Assembly: GCA_000277445.1 (NCBI GenBank)
Contig: AJWJ01000237.1
Span: 1-34,899 of the forward strand
DNA: 34,899 nt
Source of the DNA: Polysphondylium violaceum
Taxonomy: Eukaryota; Evosea; Eumycetozoa; Dictyosteliales; Dictyosteliaceae
Direction: 5' to 3'
The number at the start of each line of letters is the position of its first letter. Position 1 is the stretch's first letter. The position numbers were made by a program, and so were the translations under genes. Positions 10,501 to 20,926 of the stretch are shown in pieces. The notes under the pieces are model-generated. The model saw only the letters and a program-made list of their open reading frames with translations, was not told the DNA's origin and ran no database searches.

Positions 10501-13500
10501 TGGGCCAATAATCTATTTCTTTCCAATTCCTCTTCAAGTAATCTCTTTCTTTCCAATTCTTGAAGTTCCATTTCAATGGCCAATCTCTTTCTTTCTGCTT
10601 CAACCTCTTGAGCAAGTTTAAGTTTTTCCAATTCTAATAATTCGGCTGCAACTCTTTTTCTTTCAATCTCTTCAGCTTCGATTCTCTTTCTTTCAGCCTC
10701 GGCTTCTTGAGCGATTCTTTGTTTTTCGAGAGCGAGTTTTTCCTTTTCGGCTTCGATGGCGAGTCTTTGCAACTCGATTTGTTGAGCTTCAAATTCTCTT
10801 TTCAAACGCTCTTGTTCAGCAAGTTCCAATTCAGCCTCTCTTTTCAAACGTTCTTGTTCCAAATCGGCTTCTCTTTTCAAACGCTCTTGTTCGGCGAGTT
10901 CCATTTCCACTCTCTTTTTCTCTGCCTCAAATTCCAAAAGTTTCTTTTCCATCAACTCTTTGTTTTCCTGTTCGAGTTTCTTTCTTTGAGCCTCCATCTC
11001 TTCTTGGGCGATTCTTTGCTTTTCCATTTCTTCTTCAAATCTTTTACGTTGGGCAATTTGTTCTTGTTCAAACTTCTTTCTTTCAGCCTCGAGGGCCTCG
11101 AGATGAGCCAATCTTTGTCTCTCATTCTCTTGCTCTTGAGCCAATCTCTTTTCCTCAAGCTCTTTGGCAAGTCTTGCATTTTCTTGTTCTTGAGCAATGA
11201 TCTTATCCTCGGCCTCTTTTACAAGTCTTGCGTTTTCTTGTTCTTGAGCCAATCGTTTTTCCTCTGCTTCTTTTACTAATCTAGCATTTTCAATCTCTAC
11301 TGCAATTCTTTTTGCTTCAAGCTCTTTAAATATTCTTTCATTCTCTTGCTCTTGTGCCAATCTTTTCTCTTCGAGCTCTTTGGCCAATCTTTCATTCTCT
11401 TGTTGAATTGCTATTCTTTTTTCCTCCGCTTCTTTGGTTAGTCTTGCATTCTCTTGTTCTTGAGCCAATCTTTGTTGTTCAAGTTCTTTGGCAAGTCTTT
11501 GATTTTCTAATTCTTGAGCTAACCTTTTATCTTCAGCCTCTTTAGCCAATCTTTGATTTTCCAATTCTTGAGCCAATCTTTGTTGTTCAATTTGTTTGGC
11601 AAGTCTAGCGTTTTCTTGTTCAATTGCAATTCTTTTATCTTCTGCTTCTTGAGCAAGTCTTGCATTTTCCAATTCAATTGCAATCCTCTTTTCCTCTGCT
11701 TCTTTGGCCAATCTTTGATTCTCTTGTTCTTGAGCTAATCTTTTATCTTTAGCTTCTTGAGCAAGTCTTGCATTTTCCAATTCTTGAGCTAATCTTTGTT
11801 GTTCAACTTGTTTGGCTAATCTTTCATTCTCTTGCTCGATTGCAATCCTTTTCTCTTCTGCTTCTTTTACTAATATATTGTGTTGTTGTTCTTGAGCAAT
11901 TCTTTTTTCTTCTGCCTCTTTATACAATCTTTCATTTTCTAACTGTATTGCAATTCTCTTTTCTTCTGCTTCCTTAATCAATCTACTGTGTTCTTGCTCT
12001 TGTGCCAATCTTTTCTCTTCAACTTGTTTGGCAAGTTTTTCGTTCTCTTGTTCTTGTGCTAATCTTTTTTCTTCAAGTTCTTTGGCTAATCTGGCATTCT
12101 CTTGTTCAATAGCTAATCTTTTTTGTTCTGCCTCTTGTGCAAGTCTTGCATTCTCTTGTTCAATTGCAATTCTTTTTTCTTCAGCTTCTTTGGCTAATCT
12201 TGCATGCTCTTGTTCTTGGGCTAATCTCTTCAACTCTGCTTCTTTGGCTTGTTGAGCTAATCTTGCATTCTCTTGTTCAATTGCAACTAATCTTTTTTCC
12301 TCTGCTTCTTTAGCCAATCTTTGATTTTCCAATTCTTGAGCCAATCTTTGTTGTTCAAGCTCTTGAGCAAGTCTAGCATTCTCTTTTTCAATAGCTAATC
12401 TCTTTTGTTCTGCTTCTTGAGCAAGTCTTGCATTCTCTTGTTCAATTGCAATTCTTTTTTCCTCAAGCTCTTTGGCTAATCTTGCATTCTCTTGTTCTTG
12501 GGCCAATCTTTTTTCCTCTGCTTCTTTGGCTTGCTGAGCTAATCTAATTGCTTCCAACTCTTGGGCCAATCTTTTCTCTTCTGCTTCTTCTCTCTCCAAT
12601 TCAAGTTGAGCTAATCTAATTGCCTCTGCCTCTTCTTTTTCTAATTCAATTTGAGCCAATCTCATTGCCTCTGCTTCCTCTGCCGCAATTCTTTGTCTCT
12701 CAATTTCTTCAGGGTCAATGACAGCAGGAGAAGATTCAGTGATTGATGACTTTGATGATCTAGATTTAGAACCTTTCTTTTTTCTTCTCTTCATTACAAG
12801 TGTTGGTGGCAAAGGCATATCCTCTGCTGAAGTTGCATTACTGTTGCCATCAGATGTTAATGAGGCTGATGAATTGTTATTTACATTTGAAAATGGAGAA
12901 GTACTTGCAGAGGCTATGGAAGGTTTAGCATCTGTTTGATTGAAATGGGTGATCATCAATTTATGTTTAAAACCTCTTTTACCACCCTCAATTGACAAGG
13001 CCAGCAAACAATAGATTACCTTTTTTAAATTCTTTTTCTCGTATAGATCTGTAGGAAGGAAAAGACAATTGGCAGAGACACCAAGCTCCATACAGGCACA
13101 TAAAAAGAAATTGATATTCTCCAACTTCATATAAGGTGGACCATCCTTTTTATGTATCTTTTTTACAATACCAGGCTTAATTAAATTTACCAATTTACAT
13201 AACCAAATCTAATATGTTGAGATATTCGTATTAGTATTAATTAACTAATAATTGATTGATTGAAAATTAGATATCATTAATAAATAATACATACACCGTC
13301 TTTTAAAACTTCAAATAAATCTTCGTCTTCAAATGATTGGTCAAAGCACATTTCCAACCAAGCTCTAACTTCCTCTCTATTGAATAAAAAGGCGTAATCG
13401 TCCCATGCCCTTCTTTTGGCAGTTAATCTGTTTGTATCCTTTGGTTTAAAAATTACAATTTCCTCATCTTCCTCTGCACCAGATGCAGATAAATCTGAGG

Positions 13501-13810
13501 TTGATGTATTGTTTATGGATGACGATGATGATGATAATGGTGAAGATGATGACGACGTTGTAGTGGTAGTGGTTGTAGTTGTAGATGGTGACGATGATGA
13601 TGGTGACGAATAAATGGGTGTATTTTGTACTCTATTATCGGGTGATTTGGTGTTGTCAGCAACCTTTGACACCATTTCAGTTGGTGAAGCTTCAGGTGGA
13701 AATTCTGTAAGACTCACAAGAGATCTCTGCTTTTTCATCCTCTCAAAAAACCCGATAGGCGTTGAGGGTAACGCAGAATCTTTAATAATAGTTTCCGGTA
13801 TCCTAGACAT
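7548..13810 (-). CDS. CH-domain, helical-rod, GAS2-related (GAR) cytoskeletal linker
   Basis: Predicted actin-microtubule crosslinker of the GAS2/spectraplakin type. Exon 1 is 13295-13810 (172 aa) and exon 2 is 7548-13208; the 86-bp intron (GTGTATG...TTAG) falls inside the CH domain, rejoining LKDG with IWLCKLVNLIKPG, for 2,058 aa. Order: a Ser/Thr-rich N-terminus with a poly-Thr run; a calponin-homology domain (about 120-250) with EVRAWLEMCF and LYEKKNLKKVIYCLLAL; a Ser-rich basic linker; a charged helical rod (about 330-1225) including 26 repeats of 18 residues; an acidic, Ser-rich low-complexity region with poly-Thr; a GAR domain (about 1700-1795) with NKYKWGDTIVNMRCV and VGGGWMTLKDFL, the conserved microtubule-binding core; and a Ser/Thr/Pro basic tail typical of microtubule binding. 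A single CH domain plus GAR resembles GAS2-like proteins, but the long rod resembles spectraplakins without spectrin repeats. Several antisense open frames across the rod are by-products of its repetitive codons. Confidence 0.9.
11124..12551 (-). repeat. 26 tandem 54-bp (18-residue) repeats in the rod
   Basis: Residues 392-867 of the CH/GAR protein consist of 26 consecutive units of the type A-R-L-A-K-E-x-E-E-K-R-x-A-x-E-x-E-N. Twenty-three units are exactly 18 residues; the first is 22, the fifth 19 and the sixth 21. Their lengths sum to 476 residues, which equals the measured 1,428 bp. Units are diverged at DNA level but keep heptad-like Leu/Ile/Ala positions and alternating E and K/R. Confidence 0.9.
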
Positions 13811-15005
13811 TTTGTATTATTATTGTTCTTTCTAATGAAAACTATAGATATTGCGTGATTAATGATTATTGAGTTTCAAAAAAAAATATCACCCAACTGG
13901 CGTTGATTCGCGTGCACGTGTGGTGAAATTGAATTTGAGTGAAAACGAACGCGAAATGGGTATTCCGAGTGGAGTGGGGGGCAGATATCTATAATAACTC
14001 TAATAACTAAAAACAGAGTAAAAAGTAAATTACTATATTAATAAATGAATTAATCCAATATCTCCTCTATAATTGTTACTTACTAGAAAATGATTTCTTT
14101 CTTATCTGTATCTTTTTTTTTTTTCTTTTGGCTTGGTATTGGTATTTTATCTTTTAATATTCAATTATAATAAAATAAACTGTTACTCGAGAGATAAAAC
14201 AGTTTTTGACAACATCAACACCAACACACAAATAAATATTAGTTCAGCACAAACACACATACACAAGCAAAACACACAAATACACCTATACTATTATAAT
14301 TTAATATGAATCTCCAATTTTAAAAATCATTAGTAGATGATGTTAACGTTGTTGGTTTTGATTAATGATGATGATAGTGGTGGGTAATCGTGCGGGGGTG
14401 GGTGGTGTTGTGGTGATCTATTTTTAATTTATATATAGTGGGTGGGGTGAGTGGTGCGCTGCTACTAATATACAAAGAAATTAAAAATGCTGCAGCAAAG
14501 AGACTACCCCGCTAGTATGACAAATGAGAAATACACAACAACCAAACACACTCTGATATCTTGAGTAAACTTAAGTGTGTAAAATGTGGATAAGATGATG
14601 ATATTGATTGAAAAAAAAAAGGCCAAAAAAAAAAAATTACAAAAAAATAGATTTTTTTAAGCCCTCGTCATGCTTTTCAAAGAATAAATGTGAAAATTAT
14701 CCGTCGTTGAAAAAAAAAGGGTCTGTTGAGAAACCCAACTTGTTTAACGAGTGGTAAGTCATATGAGAGTTGTTTATTTACATTAATTGATGATGGATGA
14801 TTTGTTTATCATTCAGGGTGAGTCTTGTCATTATCTTATAAAGATGTAATATTTGAACTATTCAAAACACAACAGAATAGGATAGGAGGGCAATTGAGTA
14901 GAGCTTGAGAAAAGAGTGTTGTTGTTATTTGGGATGCCATATATCGGGAAAGGCTATGTTGTAAGGGTAAAGGATAGATGTAGGAGTAGTAGATATACAA
15001 AACAC
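13811..15005. other. 1.2-kb upstream region of the CH/GAR gene
   Basis: No coding exon is supported. The region contains G/T-rich patches (about 13970-13982 and 14384-14450, with runs such as GGGGGTGGG and GGGTGGGG) that could be G-box-type control elements or G-quadruplex formers. An intron-like GTAAGT...ATTCAG span lies at 14754-14816 without coding flanks. The 3' UTR of the small gene that ends at 15006 also lies here. Confidence 0.45.
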
Positions 15006-15529
15006 CTAAACTTGTTTAACACCTTTAACAATATAGGAAACATGGTTGTATGATTTTAAAACGGTAATAACATTTTGAAGATACTTTGAATTGTGATTGT
15101 CTATCTCTACTCTAACCAAATCACCATTTGTGTATGACAAATCAAGATATTGTTTCAAAGAGTCTATGGCGTTATCGGGTTGTTTTGATAAACCATAGTT
15201 GTTTAGCTTTGTCTTTAAAATGTTTTTTAAATTTGCTTCAACATTTTCATCGGCACTAAATTGAAGTACTTTTTCAAATCCATGATCAAATTGATCAATT
15301 TGATATTGTGGTTGTCCACCGATTGGATTAACAATTGTTTGATTACCAAGATGATGATGATGTTTATGTTGAGTTGAACCAAATGTAGTTGTAGAAGTGG
15401 TAAATGATCTCTTGTAGAAACTGAAATAATAATTTTTATTTAAACCTATTCATATATATCTTTATTAATATCAAATAAAATATCTATACACCAAAATAAA
15501 TAATTCTTACTATTTTTGAACATCATCAT
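15006..15529 (-). CDS. Small two-exon gene, probable mitochondrial protein of unknown function
   Basis: Neither exon has a long ATG-started frame, so the gene is easily missed. Exon 1 is 15492-15529 (MMMFKNSKNYLF) and exon 2 is 15006-15420, with a 71-bp intron, for 150 aa. The acceptor TTATTTCAG is strong. The donor that keeps phase is GTGTAT, while a better-looking GTAAGA 19 nt into the exon would break the frame. The N-terminus (about residues 1-30) is basic, hydroxylated and lacks acidic residues (FYKRSFTTSTTTFG), like a mitochondrial targeting presequence. A His cluster follows (about 34-38), then a soluble mixed alpha/beta-looking body with NLKNILKTKLNNYGL, DSLKQYLDLSY and NVITVLKSYNHVSYIVKG. 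The second half has balanced codon use and no low complexity, supporting real coding. I do not recognise the family. It is divergent from the desaturase gene, 1.1 kb away. Confidence 0.7.
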
Positions 15530-15903
15530 TTTATTTGTTTGTTTGTGTATATGTAAGTATATGTATTAAAATAAATTATTTGTTGATTTATGATAAACTC
15601 CACGATTAAATATTAGAGAAGGTACAATTTTTTTTATTTTTTGATTTTGAAATCTTAAACTTTACCCCCTTTAATCAGGGCAAAGGGAGATCTATTCATT
15701 TCTTGATAAATTAGAGTAAAGAGTGGTTAATTTTTGATAGGCGTCGTGAAAAATCACCTGAATTTATTTTTTTTATTTTTACAATTTGACTCTTTAAAGA
15801 AATTTATGACTGGTGTGATATGAATACATTCAAAACAATCAAGAAGAAAGAAATATGTGTGTGTTTTTGTAAAAATGGATGGGCTTATTTTTAGATTTTA
15901 TCA

Positions 15904-15941
15904 ACACACACACACACACACAGACACAGACACAGACACAT
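15904..15941. repeat. (CA)n followed by (CAGACA)n
   Basis: About ten CA dinucleotides run directly into CAGACA hexamers. This is a simple repeat in non-coding DNA. Confidence 0.85.
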
Positions 15942-16424
15942 AACACACATACACTCTTTATCTATTTATTTTTATCTGCCTATCTTTTTTAAAGTTATAA
16001 ATAGAGTCGGCGATGAGGTGATGAGATGAGTGTCAGTATTTAAAGATAATTTATTTTTGGGTTACTGTTTTGTTGTTAACCAGATATTTATTTAAGGATA
16101 AACTTTCATATTTAAATACAAAACCTATGTATGATTTCATAATGAAGCTAGTCAAGAAGTTCTATCGTCTTGGCTTCTTAATTACGGTTTTCAGAAATTA
16201 CGAAACTAGTTTTTTAAATACATATGTATAATTATCTTTGATTTTTTGAAAAGATCGAAAAAAAATATCAGAAAGCATTACGATTCACATCCTAAAAACA
16301 AAAACACAAAAAAACGGGAAGAAAATAAATCCTATCCTCCATCCTCAAAAACAAAAACAAACATCATAATTTGATTTTATAAAATATCTTGAATAAAAAT
16401 TTCCTTTGACTTTCGAAATACTAT

Positions 16425-16451
16425 AAAGGATAGTCAAACGCACTATCCTTT
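16425..16451. repeat. Perfect 10-bp inverted repeat, 7-nt loop
   Basis: AAAGGATAGT, loop CAAACGC, ACTATCCTTT. The arms pair perfectly. It lies about 200 bp upstream of the desaturase ATG, in a promoter or 5' UTR position; a binding site for a dimeric factor or an RNA hairpin are both possible. Confidence 0.7.
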
Positions 16452-16650
16452 GTTTTTGTGTAAAATAAATATTTTTTTAATTTTTTTTAAATTTTTTATT
16501 CAATTTTTTCGAACGTTTTCATCACATGTGATTTGTTGTTTTTTTTTTACAGGTTCGTTTTTGCACAATATTATAAAATTTTATATTTTTTATACAAAAG
16601 ATCTTCACACAAAACAGAAGGAGTAAACAACACATTTACAAATATATAAA

Positions 16651-18944
16651 ATGAGTTGTACTTCATCATCAACACCATCACCCATTGCCTCTGCAAAAGA
16701 GGTATTGCATGAAATGGTTTCAAAATTACCAAAAGAAGTAAGTAGTCTGATAACATATTCTGTAGATGAAGATGGGTGTGTGCAACTATAGTGATAGAGG
16801 TAGATAGGAGATAGGAATAGTAGACCAACCAATCAAACACACGATTACCTTATCCACACAAACACTGTGTGCTCAATTAACAGTAGTAATAGTAATAAAT
16901 ATATTAATCATTTTCCTTTTTTTCAATGTAGATATTTGAAAAAAGTACTACAAAAGCTACTAGAAAATTATTGTTATCGATCGGGTTAGTCACCATTGGA
17001 GCAATGTTGGTCTATGTCTTACCATGGTATTTGTTACCCATTGGTTGGTTCTTTATGGGCACAGCATGTTGCGGATTGTTTGCTGTCGGGTATGCCTGTG
17101 GCAACGACTTGTTCTTTAAGAATAGATTTGTAAATTATATGGTAGGCACATTGTGCATGCTCCCCTTGATGTACCCATTGGAGTACTGGAAGGAGAGAAT
17201 CGAGAAGAAGGCATCGGCCAGTCGTGACTTTGTCAAAGAGTTGGCCACCGGACCCTACTGGTACCTATCGTCAGTGATCCAGTGGCTCCAACTCAACTTT
17301 TCCTTCAAGTTTTCCAAAAACATGTTGGTCAGTGTCTCCTTCCTCTACATTTTCATTGCCTTGTTCTTCCCATTGATGACCTATGGATTTGGTATCTGGG
17401 GTCTCTTTAAGTACTATTTGATCCCCTTGTTTGTCTACCATTTCTGGATGTCTACTTTCCTCAAGGCCGAGTCGCTCAGCAGCGTCTCTGATCAACCCAC
17501 CTTTTTCACCCTCCCCAAGTGGGTCCAATATCTTGCACAAGACTTTAACATTGGCGTCACACTCTCCAACATGACCAACCTTGTGCCCTCGTACAAATGG
17601 AAAGAGGCCTACAATGCCCTCAAAAAAGAGTATAAAGAGATCTCTGAGCTCTCGTTTTCTGCCCTCTTGACCAAGGTCGATGCACCCGTCAGAATCATTG
17701 AAAAGAACAACTCGACCTTGAGCGTCGAGCTGGACACCCCCACCCCATCAAGCGTCGCTGCACCACCCAAGAGAAAGAGCAGATTCGACGGACTACCATG
17801 GTACGAAAAGGTCAATTGGAAGACAGCCATCTTTTTGACAGTGACCCCCATCATGGCCTTCTATGGCATGTTTACCACTCCCTTCATCACCAAGACCTAC
17901 ATCACCGCCTTTCTCGCCTACTATATCGCCGGTATGGGTATCACTGCCGGATATCACAGATTATTTAGCCATCGTTCCTACGAAGCAAGCTTCCCAGTCA
18001 AACTCATCCTTGTCCTTATGGGTTCAAGTACCTTTGAAATGAGTGTTATCGAGTGGTGTTTGGACCATAGAGCCCACCACAGATTCACCGACACTGAAAA
18101 GGACCCATACAACATCAACCGTGGCTTTTTGTACGCTCACATGGGTTGGTTGTTCTTGAAGCAAGAGCAGAAATCTGATGCCGACGTAAGCGATCTCGTT
18201 GCCGATCCACTACTTGCTTTCCAAGACAAATACTACTTGCCCATCTCATTCATCACTGGCTGGTTTGTACCCATGTTTATCTGTGGTTTGGGCTGGGGCG
18301 ACTGGAAGGGCGGGTTCTTTATTGCCGGCGTTGCCAGTAAAGTTTTTATGATGCAATGCACTTTTTGCATCAACAGTTTGGCTCATTACATTGGTGAAGC
18401 CACCTACACCGATCAAAGATCACCACGTGACAGTTGGATCACCTCCTTGGTCACCTTTGGTGAAGGCTACCACAACTTCCATCACGAATTCCCATACGAC
18501 TATAGAAACGGTATCCACGCCTCTGCCTATGACCCAGGCAAGTGGTTGATTTGCTTCCTCTCTTGGTTTGGCCTCACCTACAACTTGAAGAGATTCCCAG
18601 CAGAGTTGTTTAGCAAGGGCAAGATTCAAATGATTGAGAAAAAAGTCCTCGAACAAAGAAAACAATTATTCTGGGGCAAGCCAATTGCCGAACTCCCAAT
18701 CATCACTCGTGCTCAATTTAAATCTATGGTTGAAAAGGAAAAGAAACAATTGATCATCATTGAACACACTGTCTATGATATGTCAGAGTTTGGTGCCACT
18801 CATCCAGGTGGTAAACAATTTATCGATGATTATAATGGTAAAGATGCCACCAAAGCCTTTAATGGCGTTGTTTATAATCATTCATATGCCGCTAGAAATA
18901 TTTTAGATACTCTTAGAGTTGCCATTCTTGAAAATGAAAAATAA
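16651..18944 (+). CDS. Fused desaturase: histidine-less DesA-like domain + acyl-CoA desaturase + cytochrome b5
   Basis: Predicted ER membrane fatty-acyl desaturase. Exon 1 is 16651-16737 (29 aa) and exon 2 is 16932-18944; the 194-bp intron (GTAAGT...TGTAG) is in phase 0, for 699 aa, roughly twice a plain SCD. Residues about 50-280 align by motif with cyanobacterial delta-12 DesA (GWFFMGTACCGLF, FVNYMVGTL..LPLMYP, GIWGLFKYYLIP..YHFWMSTF, VPSYKWKEAYNALK), but the iron-binding His boxes are gone: the HDCxH position reads YACGN (82-87), and the second and third boxes are also absent. A Ser/Pro/Lys linker (about 290-315) leads to an intact stearoyl-CoA-type desaturase: HRLFSH (371-376), HRAHH (408-412), NSLAH (510-514) and HNFHH (543-547). 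A C-terminal cytochrome b5 domain follows, with HPGG (653-656) and a second haem His near 679, supplying electrons. Codons are clearly richer in C/G at third positions than neighbours, as in highly expressed dictyostelid genes. The delta-9 specificity is inferred from family only. Confidence 0.9.
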
Positions 18945-19112
18945 ATTTTTATATTTATTAATTTCTTTTTTTAAATCTAAATCTATACTTATACTTTGCC
19001 GTTTTTTTTTTCGAATTGGAAATATAGTATTAATGTATTTATATTCTAGAATATATAAATATAGATATTTATTGATTTTTATAAAAAAAGAAATAATTAA
19101 ATTCATAGTGAC

Positions 19113-20926
19113 TCAATTTCTCCATTCATTATTAACCATAATTCCATTATTATTGTTTTCATTTTTATGTGAATACATTGAAAATTCAAAAGATGGAGTT
19201 GTTTCAATAATTTCATTGTTTCTTTTCTTTTTTTTGTTGTTTAGAGATTGATTTGTATTTGTACTTGGATTATAAGAGTAATATTGAAATCCAATAGTTT
19301 CATTGTTATTACTATTTATATTATTGTTATTATTATTAATTAAATTATTATAATTGAAATTTTGATTAAAATTATTTTCATCAAGATTTACTAAAAGATT
19401 TGATACCATTTTCATTGCTTCATTGGCATTTAACATTGATTGTTCAAGTGATTTTTTAAATTCCAATAATAATAATGAACGATTATTCATATTTCCATTA
19501 TTAGATAAATGAATTTGTAATTCTCGAACTTTATCAACATAATTTAAATTAAAAAGTCTATCTGAATTTTGATTTATATTAATGACATTATTATTATTAT
19601 ATGTAGAATTATTGTTATTATTATTAAGATTATATGTGGAATTATTTGGTTTTATATTGTTAAAGGCGCTATTTATATGAAAGTCTGGGGAAATATGATT
19701 TGATTGGTTATTGTTGTTTGAATCCAAAATAAACGAATTATTGTAAAATGGTTGGTTTTTTACGTTATTCTTATTATTGTGTAAATTATTATTATTACTA
19801 ACACTACTATTAATATTATTAATATTATTGATATTGTTACTATTACTATTATTATTATTTATAACCTTTTTTTTCTTTGCAAAGGGTTTTTCTTCTTCAT
19901 TTGAATCATTTGATTTTTCGTTGTTAGCTTCGTATTGATTAACTTGATGCATTGAAGTTTCTATATTCCATGGATTTAAATCTTTTTTTAATCTCCAATA
20001 ACCATTTTGACCCAAGATATCTACACCAGATTCAAATAATTTTCTTGAATGAGATAAGGAATCTTGAATTTGTTTTTTCCAATTTGATGTAGCTAAAAAA
20101 ATAATAAATTAATAAATGATAAATTTCTCTTTATAAATAAATTACACATACTTTCTCTATTACCACAAATTTTTGACCAATGTTTTAAAATGGAAGGATA
20201 AACATCTTCTCGAAGATTAACAAAATCTTTTTCTGGGTGTAGTTTGTGTAAAGAATACAAACATACCCATAAGATAGCTGACCAAGATGGGAATTTTCCA
20301 GATAGACAATATGGAGTAGTGTTTGCACAAATCATACAACCTTGTTCATTACATAAACTTTTAAAAGTAGGAGAACTAGTTGGAGATGAAGAAAGAGTTG
20401 GAATACCATTACTACTTGAGCTGGAAGAGATTAAAGGATTGAAACTATTATTTAACATTTTGGAAGGAGATTTTGATAAATCAGATTCATTACAACTCAT
20501 TGGAGAATTAGATCTATTTATATTTGGTGAAGATGGTATTGTAGGTAATATTATTAAATCATCATTATTATATTTAAATGAAGATGATGAGGATGAACAA
20601 GATAAATTTGATAGTGATTGTTGTTGTTGTTGTTGTATATCATTTGGAGCGTTACTGATATTTAATGAATTTTTTAAAGTTGAAAGTAAAATTGGAGAAG
20701 ATTGTTGGGGTGATGGTTTTTGTGAAGGCCAATCAATTTGATTGTTTTGTAAGAGTAGGGGTGAAGTATAATCCTCTGATGGAGAGTTATTTAAACTATT
20801 ATTTGGTTGATAAATTAAAAAATGAGGAGGTTTAGCAAAATTATTTGGTCTTGGAGTTATAGGAGACCCATTAATTCTACTAATTGGAATAATATTTTTA
20901 TTTTCTAAAATTTCTGGAAGTGTCAT
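19113..20926 (-). CDS. Asn/Ser-rich protein with a conserved Cys/aromatic block, possible transcription regulator
   Basis: Exon 1 is 20152-20926 and exon 2 is 19113-20092; the 59-bp intron (GTATGT...TTTAG) splits a Thr codon, for 584 aa. Most of the protein is low complexity (Ser-Pro, a Gln run, long Asn tracts). One compact region, residues 190-301, looks globular and spans the splice junction: four cysteines in C-x4-C-x2-C-x6-C spacing (CNEQGCMICANTTPYC), a Trp-rich helix (FPSWSAILWVCLYSLHKL), LREDVYPSILKHWSKIC, then NWKKQIQDSLSHSRKLFESG and GYWRLKKDLNPW. The last part has the feel of a winged-helix-like DNA-binding fold, and the overall layout recalls dictyostelid developmental regulators such as CudA. 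I could not confirm that, so no name is given. The 1.5-kb upstream region with G-rich elements fits a developmentally regulated gene. It is convergent with the desaturase, 168 bp apart. Confidence 0.8.

Larger units (their letters stand above)
15530..16650. promoter_or_regulatory. Divergent promoter region between the small gene and the desaturase
   Basis: A 1.1-kb AT-rich spacer with oligo-T/A tracts, a CA/CAGACA microsatellite (15904-15941) and a perfect hairpin (16425-16451) about 200 bp before the desaturase start. No exon is supported. Confidence 0.5.

Noticed and set aside
10707-11279. 190-codon plus-strand open frame opposite the rod of the CH/GAR gene
   Set aside because: It is the antisense of regular Glu/Arg/Leu codons, which is Phe/Leu/Ser-rich and open by codon structure alone. 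Several similar frames line the whole repeat.
14754-14816. Intron-like GTAAGT...ATTCAG, 63 bp
   Set aside because: Flanking sequence has stops in all frames within a few codons on at least one side and no gene in that orientation nearby; probably chance, though an untranslated spliced RNA is not excluded.
20265-20272. ACCCATAA, the upstream element of dictyostelid small-RNA genes (DUSE)
   Set aside because: It lies inside coding sequence with no class I RNA motif or snRNA-like sequence downstream.
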